From NCBI GenBank assembly GCA_026393855.1, contig JAPKZJ010000020.1:1-64000 (forward strand): a stretch of 64,000 bases of DNA, given 5' to 3'. Positions 50,582 to 59,278 of the stretch are shown here, piece by piece. The notes below the pieces were generated by a model that worked only from the letters and a program-made list of their open reading frames with translations, was not told where the DNA came from and ran no database searches. How positions within the stretch are numbered: the stretch's first letter is position 1; each line of letters starts with the position of its first letter. This DNA is from Candidatus Aminicenantes bacterium (GTDB lineage Bacteria > Acidobacteriota > Aminicenantia > Aminicenantales > UBA4085). Made by a program: the position numbers and the translations under genes.

Positions 50582-51668
50582 ACGACGGACCTGGACCGCC
50601 CTTATTCTATTGATCGCGGCCGGACTGGTTGTGGTCTTCCTGATCACGAAAGCCAAGTCCGGCGGCGCCGCAGAAGGCGAAGTCGTGGAGGCTGATGTCG
50701 CCGTCCACCTCGGGACCATCCAGCCCGCCACCCTCCACCTCTTGATCACCGCTTTCGGCAAGGTCGAGCCCGAGCCGGCCATGGCCGGCCGCATTCCCGC
50801 CGACTCCGAGATCGCCTCGCCGACGGCCGGGATCGTGGCCCGCGTCGAGTGCGTCGAAGGCCAGCGGATCAATCGAGGCGCGGTCCTCTTCCGCCTGGAT
50901 GGCCGGGTGGCCGAAGTGGCCCTGGAGAAAGCCAAGAAGGCCCTGGCCTTCGCCGAGGACAATTTCGAGCGCCAGAAGAAGCTCCTGCCGGTTGAGGGGA
51001 CATCGAAAAAAAGCTACCTCGAGGCCGAACAGCAGCTCAACGCGGCTCGGGGCGATCTGCGCGCCGCCGAGACCGGCCTGGCCCTGCTGGCCGTGACCGC
51101 GCCGCTTGCCGGCACCGTCGTCAAGATCAACTCCGAGCCGGGCGAGGCCGTCGAGGCCAACACCGTGCTGGCGGTCATCATCGACCTCGACCGGCTGGTG
51201 GCCGCGGTCCGAGTCCCCAGCGCGGAAGCGGTCGGCCTCAAAGCCGGACAACCCGTCCGTTTTGAAAACAGCAACGCCGCCGGCGCCGTGACCTACGTCG
51301 GCGCCCAGGTCGACGAAGCGACCGACACTCTGCCGGTGCGGATCTCGATCCCGGCCGGGGCCGGGTTCCGACCCGGTCAGTTCCTGAGCGTCCATATCGT
51401 CAGCCAGGAGAAGGCCGGATGCCTGGCTGTGCCCGAAGCCGCCGTCATCGCCGATGCTGTGGGCAGCGGGGCCGGGACGATCGTCCTCATCCAGGGCGAC
51501 AAGGCCGTCCGCAAGCCGGTCAAGCTCGGCCTGCGCGAAGGCGGCCTGATCGAGGTCGAGGGCGAAGGCCTCAAGGCCGGTCTGGCCATCGTCACCGAGG
51601 ACGCCTACGCGGTCCCGGACGGGGTCAAGATCCATCCCGTCGAAGCCGCGGCCAAGGCAGGCAAATAG
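50574..51668 (+). CDS. RND efflux periplasmic adaptor protein
   Basis: Protein of 364 aa. One N-terminal membrane anchor (TWTALILLIAAGLVVVFLI, ~5-23) without a lipobox. Lipoyl halves ADSEIASPTAGIVARVECVE and LLAVTAPLAGTVVKINSEPG flank a helical hairpin at ~115-170 (ALEKAKKALAFAEDNFERQ, EAEQQLNAARGDLRAAET). Beta-barrel and membrane-proximal domains follow (AVPEAAVIADAVGSGAGTIV). ATG 50574 lies within the end of the channel gene, and the pump gene begins 6 bp after the stop, so all three are tightly coupled. It links the inner-membrane pump to the channel. Confidence 0.93.
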   Translation: MNKRRTWTALILLIAAGLVVVFLITKAKSGGAAEGEVVEADVAVHLGTIQPATLHLLITAFGKVEPEPAMAGRIPADSEIASPTAGIVARVECVEGQRINRGAVLFRLDGRVAEVALEKAKKALAFAEDNFERQKKLLPVEGTSKKSYLEAEQQLNAARGDLRAAETGLALLAVTAPLAGTVVKINSEPGEAVEANTVLAVIIDLDRLVAAVRVPSAEAVGLKAGQPVRFENSNAAGAVTYVGAQVDEATDTLPVRISIPAGAGFRPGQFLSVHIVSQEKAGCLAVPEAAVIADAVGSGAGTIVLIQGDKAVRKPVKLGLREGGLIEVEGEGLKAGLAIVTEDAYAVPDGVKIHPVEAAAKAGK

Positions 51669-51674
51669 CCCGTC

Positions 51675-54600
51675 ATGAATACAAAGACGGCCCTTGGGCA
51701 ATTCGCCACCCGGCATTCCCTGTCGATCGCCTTCATCTGCCTGGCCCTCTGCCTGGCCGGGGCCTTCACGGCCCTGAACATCTCCTCGTCGGTCTTCCCC
51801 CAGACGAACTTCCCGCGCGTCGTCGTGCTCGTCGATAACGGCGTCATGCCCGCCGATGAGATGATGGCCACGATCACCCGCCCGATCGAAGAGGCCATGA
51901 AGGACATCCGCGGCGTGGTCACGGTCCGCTCGGCCACGGGGCGCGGAGCGGCCGAGATCAGCGTTTTCTTCACCTGGAACGTCCCGATGATCGAATCGGA
52001 GCTCTATGTCCTCAGCCGCTTGTCCCAGATCCGAAGCACTTTGCCGGCGACGGCCGAAACCTCGGTCTTCCGCCTGACCTTCTCGGCCTTCCCCATCATC
52101 GGAGTCAGCCTGACCAGCCCGGTCCGCTCGATCACCGAGCTTTGGGAGGCGGCGCGCTACAATCTCAAGCTACGCTTCCTGCGGATTTCCGGGGTCGCCC
52201 GAGTCGACCTCGTCGGCGGGCGCAGCCCCGAATACCATGTCATCGTCGACCCGGTCCGGCTGGGCGCGGCGGGGCTTTCGTGGCCCGAAGTCACCGAAGC
52301 CCTGATCCGGAACAATTTCGTGGCTTCGGCCGGGATGCACGAGGAGAACCATACGCTTTATTTGACGGTGGTCGACGGGCGCGTCCATTCGATCCCGGAC
52401 ATCGAAAACTTCGTCGTCCGCTCGGCCGCGGGCCATCCCGTCCGGATCAAGGATTTCGCCCGTGTCGAGCGGGGGCCGGAGCCCGTGTTCAACGTGGTCA
52501 CCGCCGACGGTGAGAACGCCGTTCTGCTCAACGTCCGCAGCCAGCCCGACGGCAGCACCCTGGAGATCGCCAAGCGGCTGCGGGAGGAGCTCAAAACCTT
52601 AAAAACCGAGCTTCCATCCGACATGAAGCTGGCCTTCTTCTATGATCAATCCGAGATCGTCCGTTCCTCGGTCGCCAGCGTCTGGGAGGCGATTCTCTTC
52701 GGCCTGGCCCTATCCGTGTTCATCCTCTATGCCTTCCTCAAGAACTGGGGCACGACCCTGGTGGCGACGCTGGTCATCCCGGTCACCGTTCTGATCACGC
52801 TTCTGTCGATGAAGATCACCGGGCTGACCTTCAACCTGATGACGCTGGGCGGCATCGCCGCGGCCATCGGCCTGGTCATCGACGACGCCATCGTCGTGGT
52901 CGAGTCCATCCACGCCAAGCGGACATCCGGGAAATCCCGGTTGGAAGCCGTCCAAGAAGGGCTCGGGGAAATCATCCATCCCTTGATCGGCTCGACCCTG
53001 ACCCCCGTCGTCGTTTTCATCCCCCTGGCTTTTCTCGACGGGATCACCGGCGTCTTCTTTCGCGCCCTAGCCCTGACCATGGTCGTCTCCCTGCTGATGT
53101 CCCTGGTTCTTGCCGTGACCCTGACGCCCTCGCTGGCGGCCTGGCTCATCCGGCCGGGCCGGAAGGAGAGCCGAGTCCCGGCCGGAGAGCTGGGCGGCCC
53201 CTGGCTCTCCCGCGTCATCCGCGTCTACGAGGCGGGCGTCCGCTGGGCCTTGCGGCACGCCTGGCCGACCATGGCCGTATGCGGCTTCGTCTTTCTGGCC
53301 GGGGTTTTTATTTATAACCGGCTCGACAGCGAATTCCTGCCACCGATGGACGAAGGCGGTTTCGTCATCGATTACTTCACGCCCCCGGGAACGAGCCTGG
53401 CGGAAACGCATCGCCAGCTCCTGCAGGCAGAGACGATCCTACGGACGGTTCCCGAGCTGGAAAGCTATTCCCGCCGCACCGGGGCGCGGTTGGCGCTGTC
53501 CATCGCCGAGCCGAACACGGGCGATTTCCTGGTCAAGCTGAAGCGCGATCGGCGGAGAAAGACCGAAGACGTCATCTCCGATCTGCGCCGGCGATTCAAC
53601 GCCCAGCTTCCCGGGATCAACTGGGAATTTCCGGGCATCTTGGGCGACCTCATCGGCGATCTGATGTGGGCGCCGCAACCGATCGAGATCAAGATCTTCT
53701 CCACCAATCCGGCCTTCCTCAAGCAAAAAGCGCCCGAGATCGCCGAATCCTTGGGCAAGATCAAGGGAGTCGTCGACGTTTTCGACGGACTTGTCTACAC
53801 CGGGCCGACGATCAGCCTAAGGGTACGGTCCGTCGACGCATCCCGGTTCGGCCTGACCGCCGAAGACATCACGGCCGCCGCCGGCACGGCTATGCTGGGC
53901 CAGACCGCCTCATCCGTGCTGGAGGGCGATCGGGTCGTCGACATCCGGGTCAAGGCCGATCCCAAGCGGATCGAGCGGGTGGCCGGATTGCGCGATCTGC
54001 CGATTCGGACGCCCGGAAGCGGCTTGATCAAGCTGTCGCAAGTGGTCGACGTCGTCGAAGAGCCGGGCCAGCTCGAGCTGCGGCGCGAGGATTCGCGGCA
54101 AGACGTCGCCGTCACCGCCCGGCTCGAAGGCCGCGACATGGGCAGCGCCATGCAGGAGATCCAGGACACGCTGAGCCGGGACAAGACGATCCCCCCGGGT
54201 TCGATCGAATACGGCGGGCTTTATGAGCAGCAGCAGAAATCGTTCAAGAACCTGGTCCTCGTCCTGCTCATGGCCATCTTCCTCGTCTTCACCGTGCTGC
54301 TCCTCGAGTTCGGCTCCTTCTACGAGCCGCTGGCCATCGTCTTCGGCGCCGTGCTGGCGCTGTTCGGGACGGTCCTGGCCCTGTGGCTCACCGGCACCTC
54401 GCTCAACGTCGTCTCGCTTCTGGGCGCCATCATCGGCATCGGCATCGTGGCCAAGAACGGCATTCTGATGCTCGACTTCGTCAAAAACCTCCGGGCCGAG
54501 GGCCTGGGCCTGGCCGAGGCTCTCGTCCGCTCGGGCCGCCGCCGTCTGCGGCCGGTCCTGATGACGTCCCTGGCCGCCGCCCTGGGCATGCTGCCGCTGG

Positions 54601-54743
54601 CCTACGGCATCGGCTCGGGCGCGGACATGCTCAAGCCGCTGGCGGTCGCCGTCATCGGCGCCTTATGCATCTCGGTCGTGCTCTCGCTGGTGGCCACTCC
54701 GACCGTCTACTTTTTGTTCCTACGCTATCGAGATAAAGAATAG
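51675..54743 (+). CDS. RND family efflux transporter permease
   Basis: Protein of 1022 aa. TM1 ~13-32, porter domain, TM2-6 at ~335-490 with IGLVIDDAIVVVESIHAKRT in TM4, second porter domain (MDEGGFVIDYFTPPGTSLAE), and TM8-12 with GIGIVAKNGILMLDFVKNLR. The FxxMDEGxF motif and single Asp pair fit heavy-metal/acriflavin-type pumps; the Met pairs of CusA were not seen. It uses the proton gradient to export substrate through the adaptor and channel encoded just upstream. The TAG stop codon is part of a 22-bp inverted repeat. Confidence 0.95.
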   Translation: MNTKTALGQFATRHSLSIAFICLALCLAGAFTALNISSSVFPQTNFPRVVVLVDNGVMPADEMMATITRPIEEAMKDIRGVVTVRSATGRGAAEISVFFTWNVPMIESELYVLSRLSQIRSTLPATAETSVFRLTFSAFPIIGVSLTSPVRSITELWEAARYNLKLRFLRISGVARVDLVGGRSPEYHVIVDPVRLGAAGLSWPEVTEALIRNNFVASAGMHEENHTLYLTVVDGRVHSIPDIENFVVRSAAGHPVRIKDFARVERGPEPVFNVVTADGENAVLLNVRSQPDGSTLEIAKRLREELKTLKTELPSDMKLAFFYDQSEIVRSSVASVWEAILFGLALSVFILYAFLKNWGTTLVATLVIPVTVLITLLSMKITGLTFNLMTLGGIAAAIGLVIDDAIVVVESIHAKRTSGKSRLEAVQEGLGEIIHPLIGSTLTPVVVFIPLAFLDGITGVFFRALALTMVVSLLMSLVLAVTLTPSLAAWLIRPGRKESRVPAGELGGPWLSRVIRVYEAGVRWALRHAWPTMAVCGFVFLAGVFIYNRLDSEFLPPMDEGGFVIDYFTPPGTSLAETHRQLLQAETILRTVPELESYSRRTGARLALSIAEPNTGDFLVKLKRDRRRKTEDVISDLRRRFNAQLPGINWEFPGILGDLIGDLMWAPQPIEIKIFSTNPAFLKQKAPEIAESLGKIKGVVDVFDGLVYTGPTISLRVRSVDASRFGLTAEDITAAAGTAMLGQTASSVLEGDRVVDIRVKADPKRIERVAGLRDLPIRTPGSGLIKLSQVVDVVEEPGQLELRREDSRQDVAVTARLEGRDMGSAMQEIQDTLSRDKTIPPGSIEYGGLYEQQQKSFKNLVLVLLMAIFLVFTVLLLEFGSFYEPLAIVFGAVLALFGTVLALWLTGTSLNVVSLLGAIIGIGIVAKNGILMLDFVKNLRAEGLGLAEALVRSGRRRLRPVLMTSLAAALGMLPLAYGIGSGADMLKPLAVAVIGALCISVVLSLVATPTVYFLFLRYRDKE

Positions 54744-54810
54744 GGGGACACCATACATAACCCCCGATCTTTTCTTATTGAGATAGGTGGTTATGTATGG
54801 TGTCCCCCTA
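54741..54810. repeat. Perfect 22-bp inverted repeat element
   Basis: The left arm 54741-54762 starts TAGGGGGACACCATAC and the right arm 54789-54810 ends GTATGGTGTCCCCCTA. The arms are exact reverse complements over 22 bp, with a 26-bp AT-rich centre. The left arm begins with the stop codon of the RND gene. A T-rich stretch follows, so it can act as a terminator. The GGGGGACACCATA motif resembles palindromes left by REP-associated IS200-like transposases; this link is from memory. Confidence 0.8.
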
Positions 54811-54845
54811 TTTATTAAAGCCGGTCCAAGAAAAAGGAGAACTCG

Positions 54846-55880
54846 ATGACGAAGAAAAGCCTGATCGTGCTCTTTCTGCTGGTTCTGACCGCGACGGGAT
54901 TCGCCGCGGGTCCAACCTATCGGTTGCTGAAGTCGATTCCGGTCGGGGCCGACGGCGGATGGGACTACCTGTCCGTCGACGCCGCCGCCCGCCGGCTCTA
55001 TGTCTCGCACGCCACGAAAGTCGTGGTCATCGACATGGACAAGGACGTGGTCGTCGGCGAGATCGCCGACTTACCCGGCGTGCACGGCTTCGCCCTGGCG
55101 CCCGAGCTCGGCCTCGGCTTCGCCAGCAACGGCCGGGAGAACAAGGCCTCGATCGTCGACCTGAAGACGCTCAAGACGATTGCCAAGGCCGACACGGGCG
55201 AGAACCCCGACTGCATCCTCTACGTCCCCGGTCACGAGGAGGTCTACACCTTCAACGGCCGCGGCCAGTCGGCCACGGTCTTCGAGGCCAAGACGGGCAA
55301 GGTGATCGCGACTATTCCGCTCGGCGGCAAACCCGAGTTCGCGGTCTACGACCCGGCCGCGGACCGGATCTACAACAACATCGAGACCAAGAGCACGGTC
55401 GTGGCCATCGACGCCAAAACCCATACGGTGGCCGCCGAATGGCCGCTGGCTCCGGGCGAGGAAGCCTCGGGCATGGCCATCGACCTGAAGAGCCACCGGC
55501 TCTTCATCGTCGCCGGCAACAAGCTGATGATCGCCATGGACGCCGCCACGGGTAAGATCGTGACCACCGTGCCCACCGGCGACGGCACCGATGCCTGCGT
55601 CTACGACGCCGGGACAGGTCTGGCCATGGCCTCTGCCGGAGAGGGCTTCGTGACGATCGCGAGCTACACGGCGCCCGACAAGCTGACGGCCGTTCAGACC
55701 CTGACGACGGCCCGGGGAGCACGGACGATGACGCTCGACCCCAAGACGCACAAGATCTATCTCTCCGCCGCCGAGTACGAAGAGGCGCCGGCGCCCGTCG
55801 CCGGCCAGCCCGCGCCGCGGCCCAAGATGAAGCCCGGATCGTTCAAAGTGCTGGTGTACGGACCGGGCCGGGCATCATAA
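54846..55880 (+). CDS. Exported YVTN-family beta-propeller protein
   Basis: Protein of 344 aa; AAGGAGA before ATG 54846. Signal peptide MTKKSLIVLFLLVLTATGFAA. The remainder is a seven-bladed YVTN-type propeller: GWDYLSVDAAARRLYVSHAT, VVIDMDKDVVVGEIADLPGV, EAKTGKVIATIPLGGKPEFA, IDAKTHTVAAEWPLAPGEEA and MDAATGKIVTTVPTGDGT. The last blade carries a proline-rich insert (APAPVAGQPAPRPK). No catalytic residues are visible. It probably works in the periplasm as a binding or recognition protein. It stands alone between the RND gene and the threonine genes. Confidence 0.88.
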   Translation: MTKKSLIVLFLLVLTATGFAAGPTYRLLKSIPVGADGGWDYLSVDAAARRLYVSHATKVVVIDMDKDVVVGEIADLPGVHGFALAPELGLGFASNGRENKASIVDLKTLKTIAKADTGENPDCILYVPGHEEVYTFNGRGQSATVFEAKTGKVIATIPLGGKPEFAVYDPAADRIYNNIETKSTVVAIDAKTHTVAAEWPLAPGEEASGMAIDLKSHRLFIVAGNKLMIAMDAATGKIVTTVPTGDGTDACVYDAGTGLAMASAGEGFVTIASYTAPDKLTAVQTLTTARGARTMTLDPKTHKIYLSAAEYEEAPAPVAGQPAPRPKMKPGSFKVLVYGPGRAS

Positions 55881-55938
55881 GCCCCGCGCCGTTTTTTGGA
55901 TTCATCTACATCTCCGGGGCCTGCGTCACGATGATCGG

Positions 55939-56190
55939 ACCGGCGGCGCGGGTTTTTCACGCCTTTTTTGCGCTTCTCTTCTCGGCGCCTGCGGAACTCC
56001 GCATGTTTGACCTCTCTGATCTGCATGATCACCCACTCCGTATCGTTCCCAATGATCGTCGCGTGCTCAAACATCCCTCGGCGCCCGTTGGGTGCCCTCG
56101 AAGAGGTTCGCAAAAAAGTCTAAACCCGCGCGGTTTCGCCGTTGTCCGATCACCGTGCCGCCTGACCATCCCCCGGAGATGGGAGTTGAC
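55939..56190. repeat. Intergenic repeat of ~240 bp, copy B
   Basis: The partner of 35925-36167, with the same block order and orientation. In this copy the minus strand has an open frame from ATG 56074, preceded by GAGGG, reading MFEHATIIGNDTEWVIMQIR and then a basic stretch (RRRREEKRKK). It may once have coded a ~50-residue peptide, or the frame may be chance. It fills most of the 362-bp gap before the threonine synthase promoter. Confidence 0.65.
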
Positions 56191-56194
56191 TCTT

Positions 56195-56224
56195 TTGACT
56201 CACTGCCGGGGGGTGCATTAGAAT
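56195..56224 (+). promoter_or_regulatory. Promoter of the threonine synthase operon
   Basis: TTGACT (56195-56200) and TAGAAT (56219-56224) with an 18-bp spacer lie 18 bp before ATG 56243. The -10 is identical to that of the TetR promoter at 2976-3004. Confidence 0.65.
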
Positions 56225-56242
56225 CGTCCCCCGAGGTCCCTC

Positions 56243-57733
56243 ATGCGCTATATCGGAACCCACGCCAATCACCCCTTCGCCTCCGCCTCCGAGGCCGTCC
56301 TGCTGGGCATGGTGCCGCGGGGCGGGCTGTTCGTGCCGGAGACGATCCCCGCCCTCGACGCGGACACGCTGGCCCAGACGTCCTATCTCGAGACGGCCCG
56401 CCGCATCATGGCGCCGTATTTCTCCGACTTCACGCCTGCCATCCTAGACGCCTGCCTGCGCAAGGCCTACAACGAGACGACCTTCGACGTCCCCGACGTG
56501 GTCGATCTGCGCCCGCTCGGCCGGCGGCGCTTTCTGCTCGACCTCTGGCACGGCCCGACGGCCGCCTTCAAGGACGTAGCACTCCAGCTCATGCCCCAGC
56601 TTACGGCCACGGCCAAAACGCTGACCGGCGACAAGACCCACACTCTCATCCTGGTCGCCACCTCGGGCGATACCGGCAAGGCCGCCCTGGAGGGCTACAA
56701 GAACGCCGAGGGCATCTCGATCGTCGTCTTCTATCCCCACGGCGGGGTCAGCGAGGTCCAGCGCCTGCAGATGGCCACGACCGACGGCAACAACACCAAG
56801 GTCTTCGCTGTCCGCGGCAATTTCGACGACTGCCAGACCGGCGTCAAGGCGCTGTTCATGGACTCGGCCCTGCGCGACTACCTGGCCGGCAACAGCATCA
56901 AGCTGTCGACCGGGAACTCGATCAACTGGGGCCGGCTGGCTCCCCAGATCGTTTATTACGTCCGGGCTTACGCCCTGCTCCAAGCGCGCGGCGAGATCCG
57001 GCCCGGCGAGGAAGTCGACATCTGTGTCCCAACCGGCAACTTCGGCAACATCCTGGCCGCCTGGTATGCGCGGGCCATGGGCCTTCCGGTCCGGCGGCTC
57101 TTTTGCGCTTCGAACAAGAACAACATCCTGACCGATTTCTTTCAGACCGGCGTCTACGACACCCACCGCGAGTTCCACCGGACCTCTTCGCCCTCGATGG
57201 ACATCCTGATCTCGTCCAACCTGGAGCGCTTCCTGTTCGAGCTGACCGGCCGCAACGCCGAGAAGATCAAGACCTGGTTCACCGAGCGCTTCCGCAAGGG
57301 GGTCTTCGAAGTGGACGCCGAAACCAAGACGGCCATGGACGCGTTGGTCGTGCCGGGCTGGGCGGACGAAGCCCGGGTTTTTGCCGAAATCAAGAAAGTC
57401 TATGAGGAAACGGGGCGGATCATCGACACGCATACCGCGGTGGCCTCGGCTGTATCGCGGGACAGGGGGGCGGCCGACGGGCCGGCCGTGATCATCGCCT
57501 CCACCGCCAGCGCCTTCAAGTTCGGAAGCGACGTCCTGGCCGCCATCACCGGCAAGGCCGAGCCCGACGAATTCGCGGCCATCGAGCGGCTGAGTGAAAT
57601 CGCCGGCGAGCCGCCGCACCGGGCGGTGCGCGGCCTCAAGGAACGGCCCGTCCTGCACGACAAGGTCCTGACCATCTCGCAGATGCGCGAGGCCGTCATC
57701 GGCTTCGCCGACGGCTTGAGCGGCCGGGCCTGA
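56243..57733 (+). CDS. thrC: Threonine synthase
   Basis: Protein of 496 aa, length of the longer (class I, E. coli/yeast-like) threonine synthases. The N-terminal domain has YIGTHANHPFASASEAVLLG. The PLP lysine is K110 in HGPTAAFKDVALQ. Family motifs are LVATSGDTGKAALEGYKN, GGVSEVQRLQMATTDGNN, STGNSINWGRLAPQIVYYV, VPTGNFGNILAAWYARAMG and SSNLERFLFELTGRN. It converts O-phosphohomoserine to threonine. The next gene, 16 bp on, is a PGM-like protein that may supply the phosphohomoserine. Upstream is a TTGACT/TAGAAT promoter. Confidence 0.95.
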   Translation: MRYIGTHANHPFASASEAVLLGMVPRGGLFVPETIPALDADTLAQTSYLETARRIMAPYFSDFTPAILDACLRKAYNETTFDVPDVVDLRPLGRRRFLLDLWHGPTAAFKDVALQLMPQLTATAKTLTGDKTHTLILVATSGDTGKAALEGYKNAEGISIVVFYPHGGVSEVQRLQMATTDGNNTKVFAVRGNFDDCQTGVKALFMDSALRDYLAGNSIKLSTGNSINWGRLAPQIVYYVRAYALLQARGEIRPGEEVDICVPTGNFGNILAAWYARAMGLPVRRLFCASNKNNILTDFFQTGVYDTHREFHRTSSPSMDILISSNLERFLFELTGRNAEKIKTWFTERFRKGVFEVDAETKTAMDALVVPGWADEARVFAEIKKVYEETGRIIDTHTAVASAVSRDRGAADGPAVIIASTASAFKFGSDVLAAITGKAEPDEFAAIERLSEIAGEPPHRAVRGLKERPVLHDKVLTISQMREAVIGFADGLSGRA

Positions 57734-57749
57734 GCGAAAGGAATCCCCC

Positions 57750-58934
57750 GTGAAATACGCCTTTCTCGTCGGCGACGGCATGGCCGATTATCCCGTCATC
57801 GAGCTCGGCGGGCGGACCCCGCTCGAGACCGCGGCGACGCCCAACATGGACAAGATCACCCGAATCGGCCGCATCGGCCGCGTCCTGACGGTACCGGCCG
57901 GCCTGCCGCCAGGAAGCGACGTGGCCAACCTCTCGCTGCTCGGCTACGACGCGGCGGCGAACTTCGAGGGCCGCGGCCCGATCGAGGCGGCCAGCATCGG
58001 AGTCGAGCTCGACGCGGCCGACACGGCCTTCCGCTGCAACGTGGTCACTCTGCGCGACGGGCTGATGGACGACTACTCGGCCGGCCACATCAACAGCGAA
58101 GAATCGCGGCCGATGATCGCGGAGATCCAGGCCGCGCTCGGCACCGAAACGATCAAGTTCGTACCGGGCATCAGCTACCGGCATCTGACCATCATCCGCG
58201 ACTTCCCGCGGGGGCTCCAATGCACGCCGCCACACGACATCAGCGGCAAGCCCTGGGAGCCGCACCTGCCGAAGGGGCCCGGGCAGAAGATCGTGCTGTC
58301 GCTCATGGAGAAGGCGCGCCCGATACTGGCCGCCAGCGAAATCAATAAAAAGCGCATCGCCGCCGGCAAGAAGCCGGCCACGGATATCTGGCCCTGGGGC
58401 CAGGGCCGAGCCATGAAGCTGGCCACGTTGCGCGAGCGCTACGGGCTGACCGGCTCGGTCATCTCGGCCGTGGATCTGGTGCGGGGGCTGGGCGTCCTGG
58501 CCGGGCTCAAGGTCCGGATGGTGCCGGGCGCCACGGGCTACCTGGGAACGAACTATGCCGGCAAGGTGGCCGCAGCCAAAGAAGCCTTGATGAGCGAGGA
58601 TTTCGTCTATCTTCACGTCGAGGCGCCCGACGAAACCGGCCACGAAGGCGACGTCCACAAGAAGATCCAGGCCATCGAGGAATTCGACAAATACATCGTC
58701 GGGGAGATACTCGCCCTACGCAACGTGATTCCCGACCTGCGGATCATCGTCGTCCCCGACCATGAGACGCCGGTCTCAACCAAGACCCACGCCGGCGGAC
58801 CGGTCCCCTACGCCGTCTGCGGCCCCCTGGTCGTGCCGGGCGCGGCGGCCGTCTACACCGAGCGGGAAGCCGCCTGGGCCCCGGTCGAGCCGGCCGTGGA
58901 CCTGTTCGAGCGCTTCATTCGCGGCAGCTGGTAA
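57750..58934 (+). CDS. Archaeal-type iPGM family protein, probable homoserine kinase
   Basis: Protein of 394 aa of the alkaline-phosphatase superfamily, aPGAM branch. Metal and catalytic motifs: FLVGDGMADYP at the N-terminus, Ser in GLPPGSDVANLSLLGYD, YRHL in ISYRHLTIIRDF, HVEAPDETGHEGD, and the C-terminal PDHETPVSTKTHAGGPVPYA. Annotated generally as cofactor-independent phosphoglycerate mutase. A subfamily of this length that neighbours threonine genes has been proposed as a non-orthologous homoserine kinase (TIGR02535). The 16-bp distance to thrC and the absence of a GHMP-type thrB nearby favour that role here. GAAAGGAA is the SD. Confidence 0.85.
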   Translation: MKYAFLVGDGMADYPVIELGGRTPLETAATPNMDKITRIGRIGRVLTVPAGLPPGSDVANLSLLGYDAAANFEGRGPIEAASIGVELDAADTAFRCNVVTLRDGLMDDYSAGHINSEESRPMIAEIQAALGTETIKFVPGISYRHLTIIRDFPRGLQCTPPHDISGKPWEPHLPKGPGQKIVLSLMEKARPILAASEINKKRIAAGKKPATDIWPWGQGRAMKLATLRERYGLTGSVISAVDLVRGLGVLAGLKVRMVPGATGYLGTNYAGKVAAAKEALMSEDFVYLHVEAPDETGHEGDVHKKIQAIEEFDKYIVGEILALRNVIPDLRIIVVPDHETPVSTKTHAGGPVPYAVCGPLVVPGAAAVYTEREAAWAPVEPAVDLFERFIRGSW

Positions 58935-58971
58935 GGCCGCAAACCGACGTACCGACAATGGACTCGAACTC

Positions 58972-59029
58972 TTGACGTCTGGATATCTCTGATATATTGT
59001 ATATACATTGAACCATTATAGAGATATCC
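58972..59029 (+). promoter_or_regulatory. Promoter and inverted-repeat operator of the toxin-antitoxin pair
   Basis: TTGACG (58972-58977) and TATATT (58993-58998) are 15 bp apart. A perfect 10-bp inverted repeat, GGATATCTCT (58981-58990) and AGAGATATCC (59020-59029), brackets the -10 and ends against the start codon. The palindrome TGTATATACA (58998-59007) lies between the arms. There is no proper SD apart from AGAGAT in the right arm. This is well placed for autorepression by the RHH antitoxin. Confidence 0.7.
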
Positions 59030-59278
59030 ATGTCCGACCAAATGCTCCTCCGCATCGACCCCGAGCTCAAAGCCAAGCTCGACCGCCTGGCGCGGGCCGA
59101 AGGGAAGTCTTCTTCCGGCATGGTCCGCGAGCTGATCGCCAATTACGTTAAAGAGCGGGACATCGGCGGCTATATTGACGGACTTTGGGATCGGGTCGGG
59201 GCCAAGCTCAGGGCCAAAGGCGCCGGACTCGATAAAGTCGGCCAAGCGATCAAGGACGTGCGCCGGCGGCGGCCATGA
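59030..59278 (+). CDS. Ribbon-helix-helix antitoxin
   Basis: Protein of 82 aa. The N-terminal ~45 residues show the RHH pattern: a short strand (DQMLLRIDP), helix A (ELKAKLDRLARAEGKS) and helix B (SSGMVRELIANYVKERD). The C-terminal half (YIDGLWDRVGAKLRAKG to VRRRRP) is basic and probably wraps or blocks the toxin. It overlaps the PIN toxin gene by ATGA. It should dimerise on the inverted repeat just upstream and repress its own operon. Confidence 0.85.
   Translation: MSDQMLLRIDPELKAKLDRLARAEGKSSSGMVRELIANYVKERDIGGYIDGLWDRVGAKLRAKGAGLDKVGQAIKDVRRRRP

Noticed and set aside
56055-56113. Minus-strand peptide MFEHATIIGNDTEWV in repeat copy B as a gene
   Set aside because: The frame is interrupted in copy A and runs on into the antisense of the YVTN gene, so coding is not supported by two copies. 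It is recorded only as part of the repeat.
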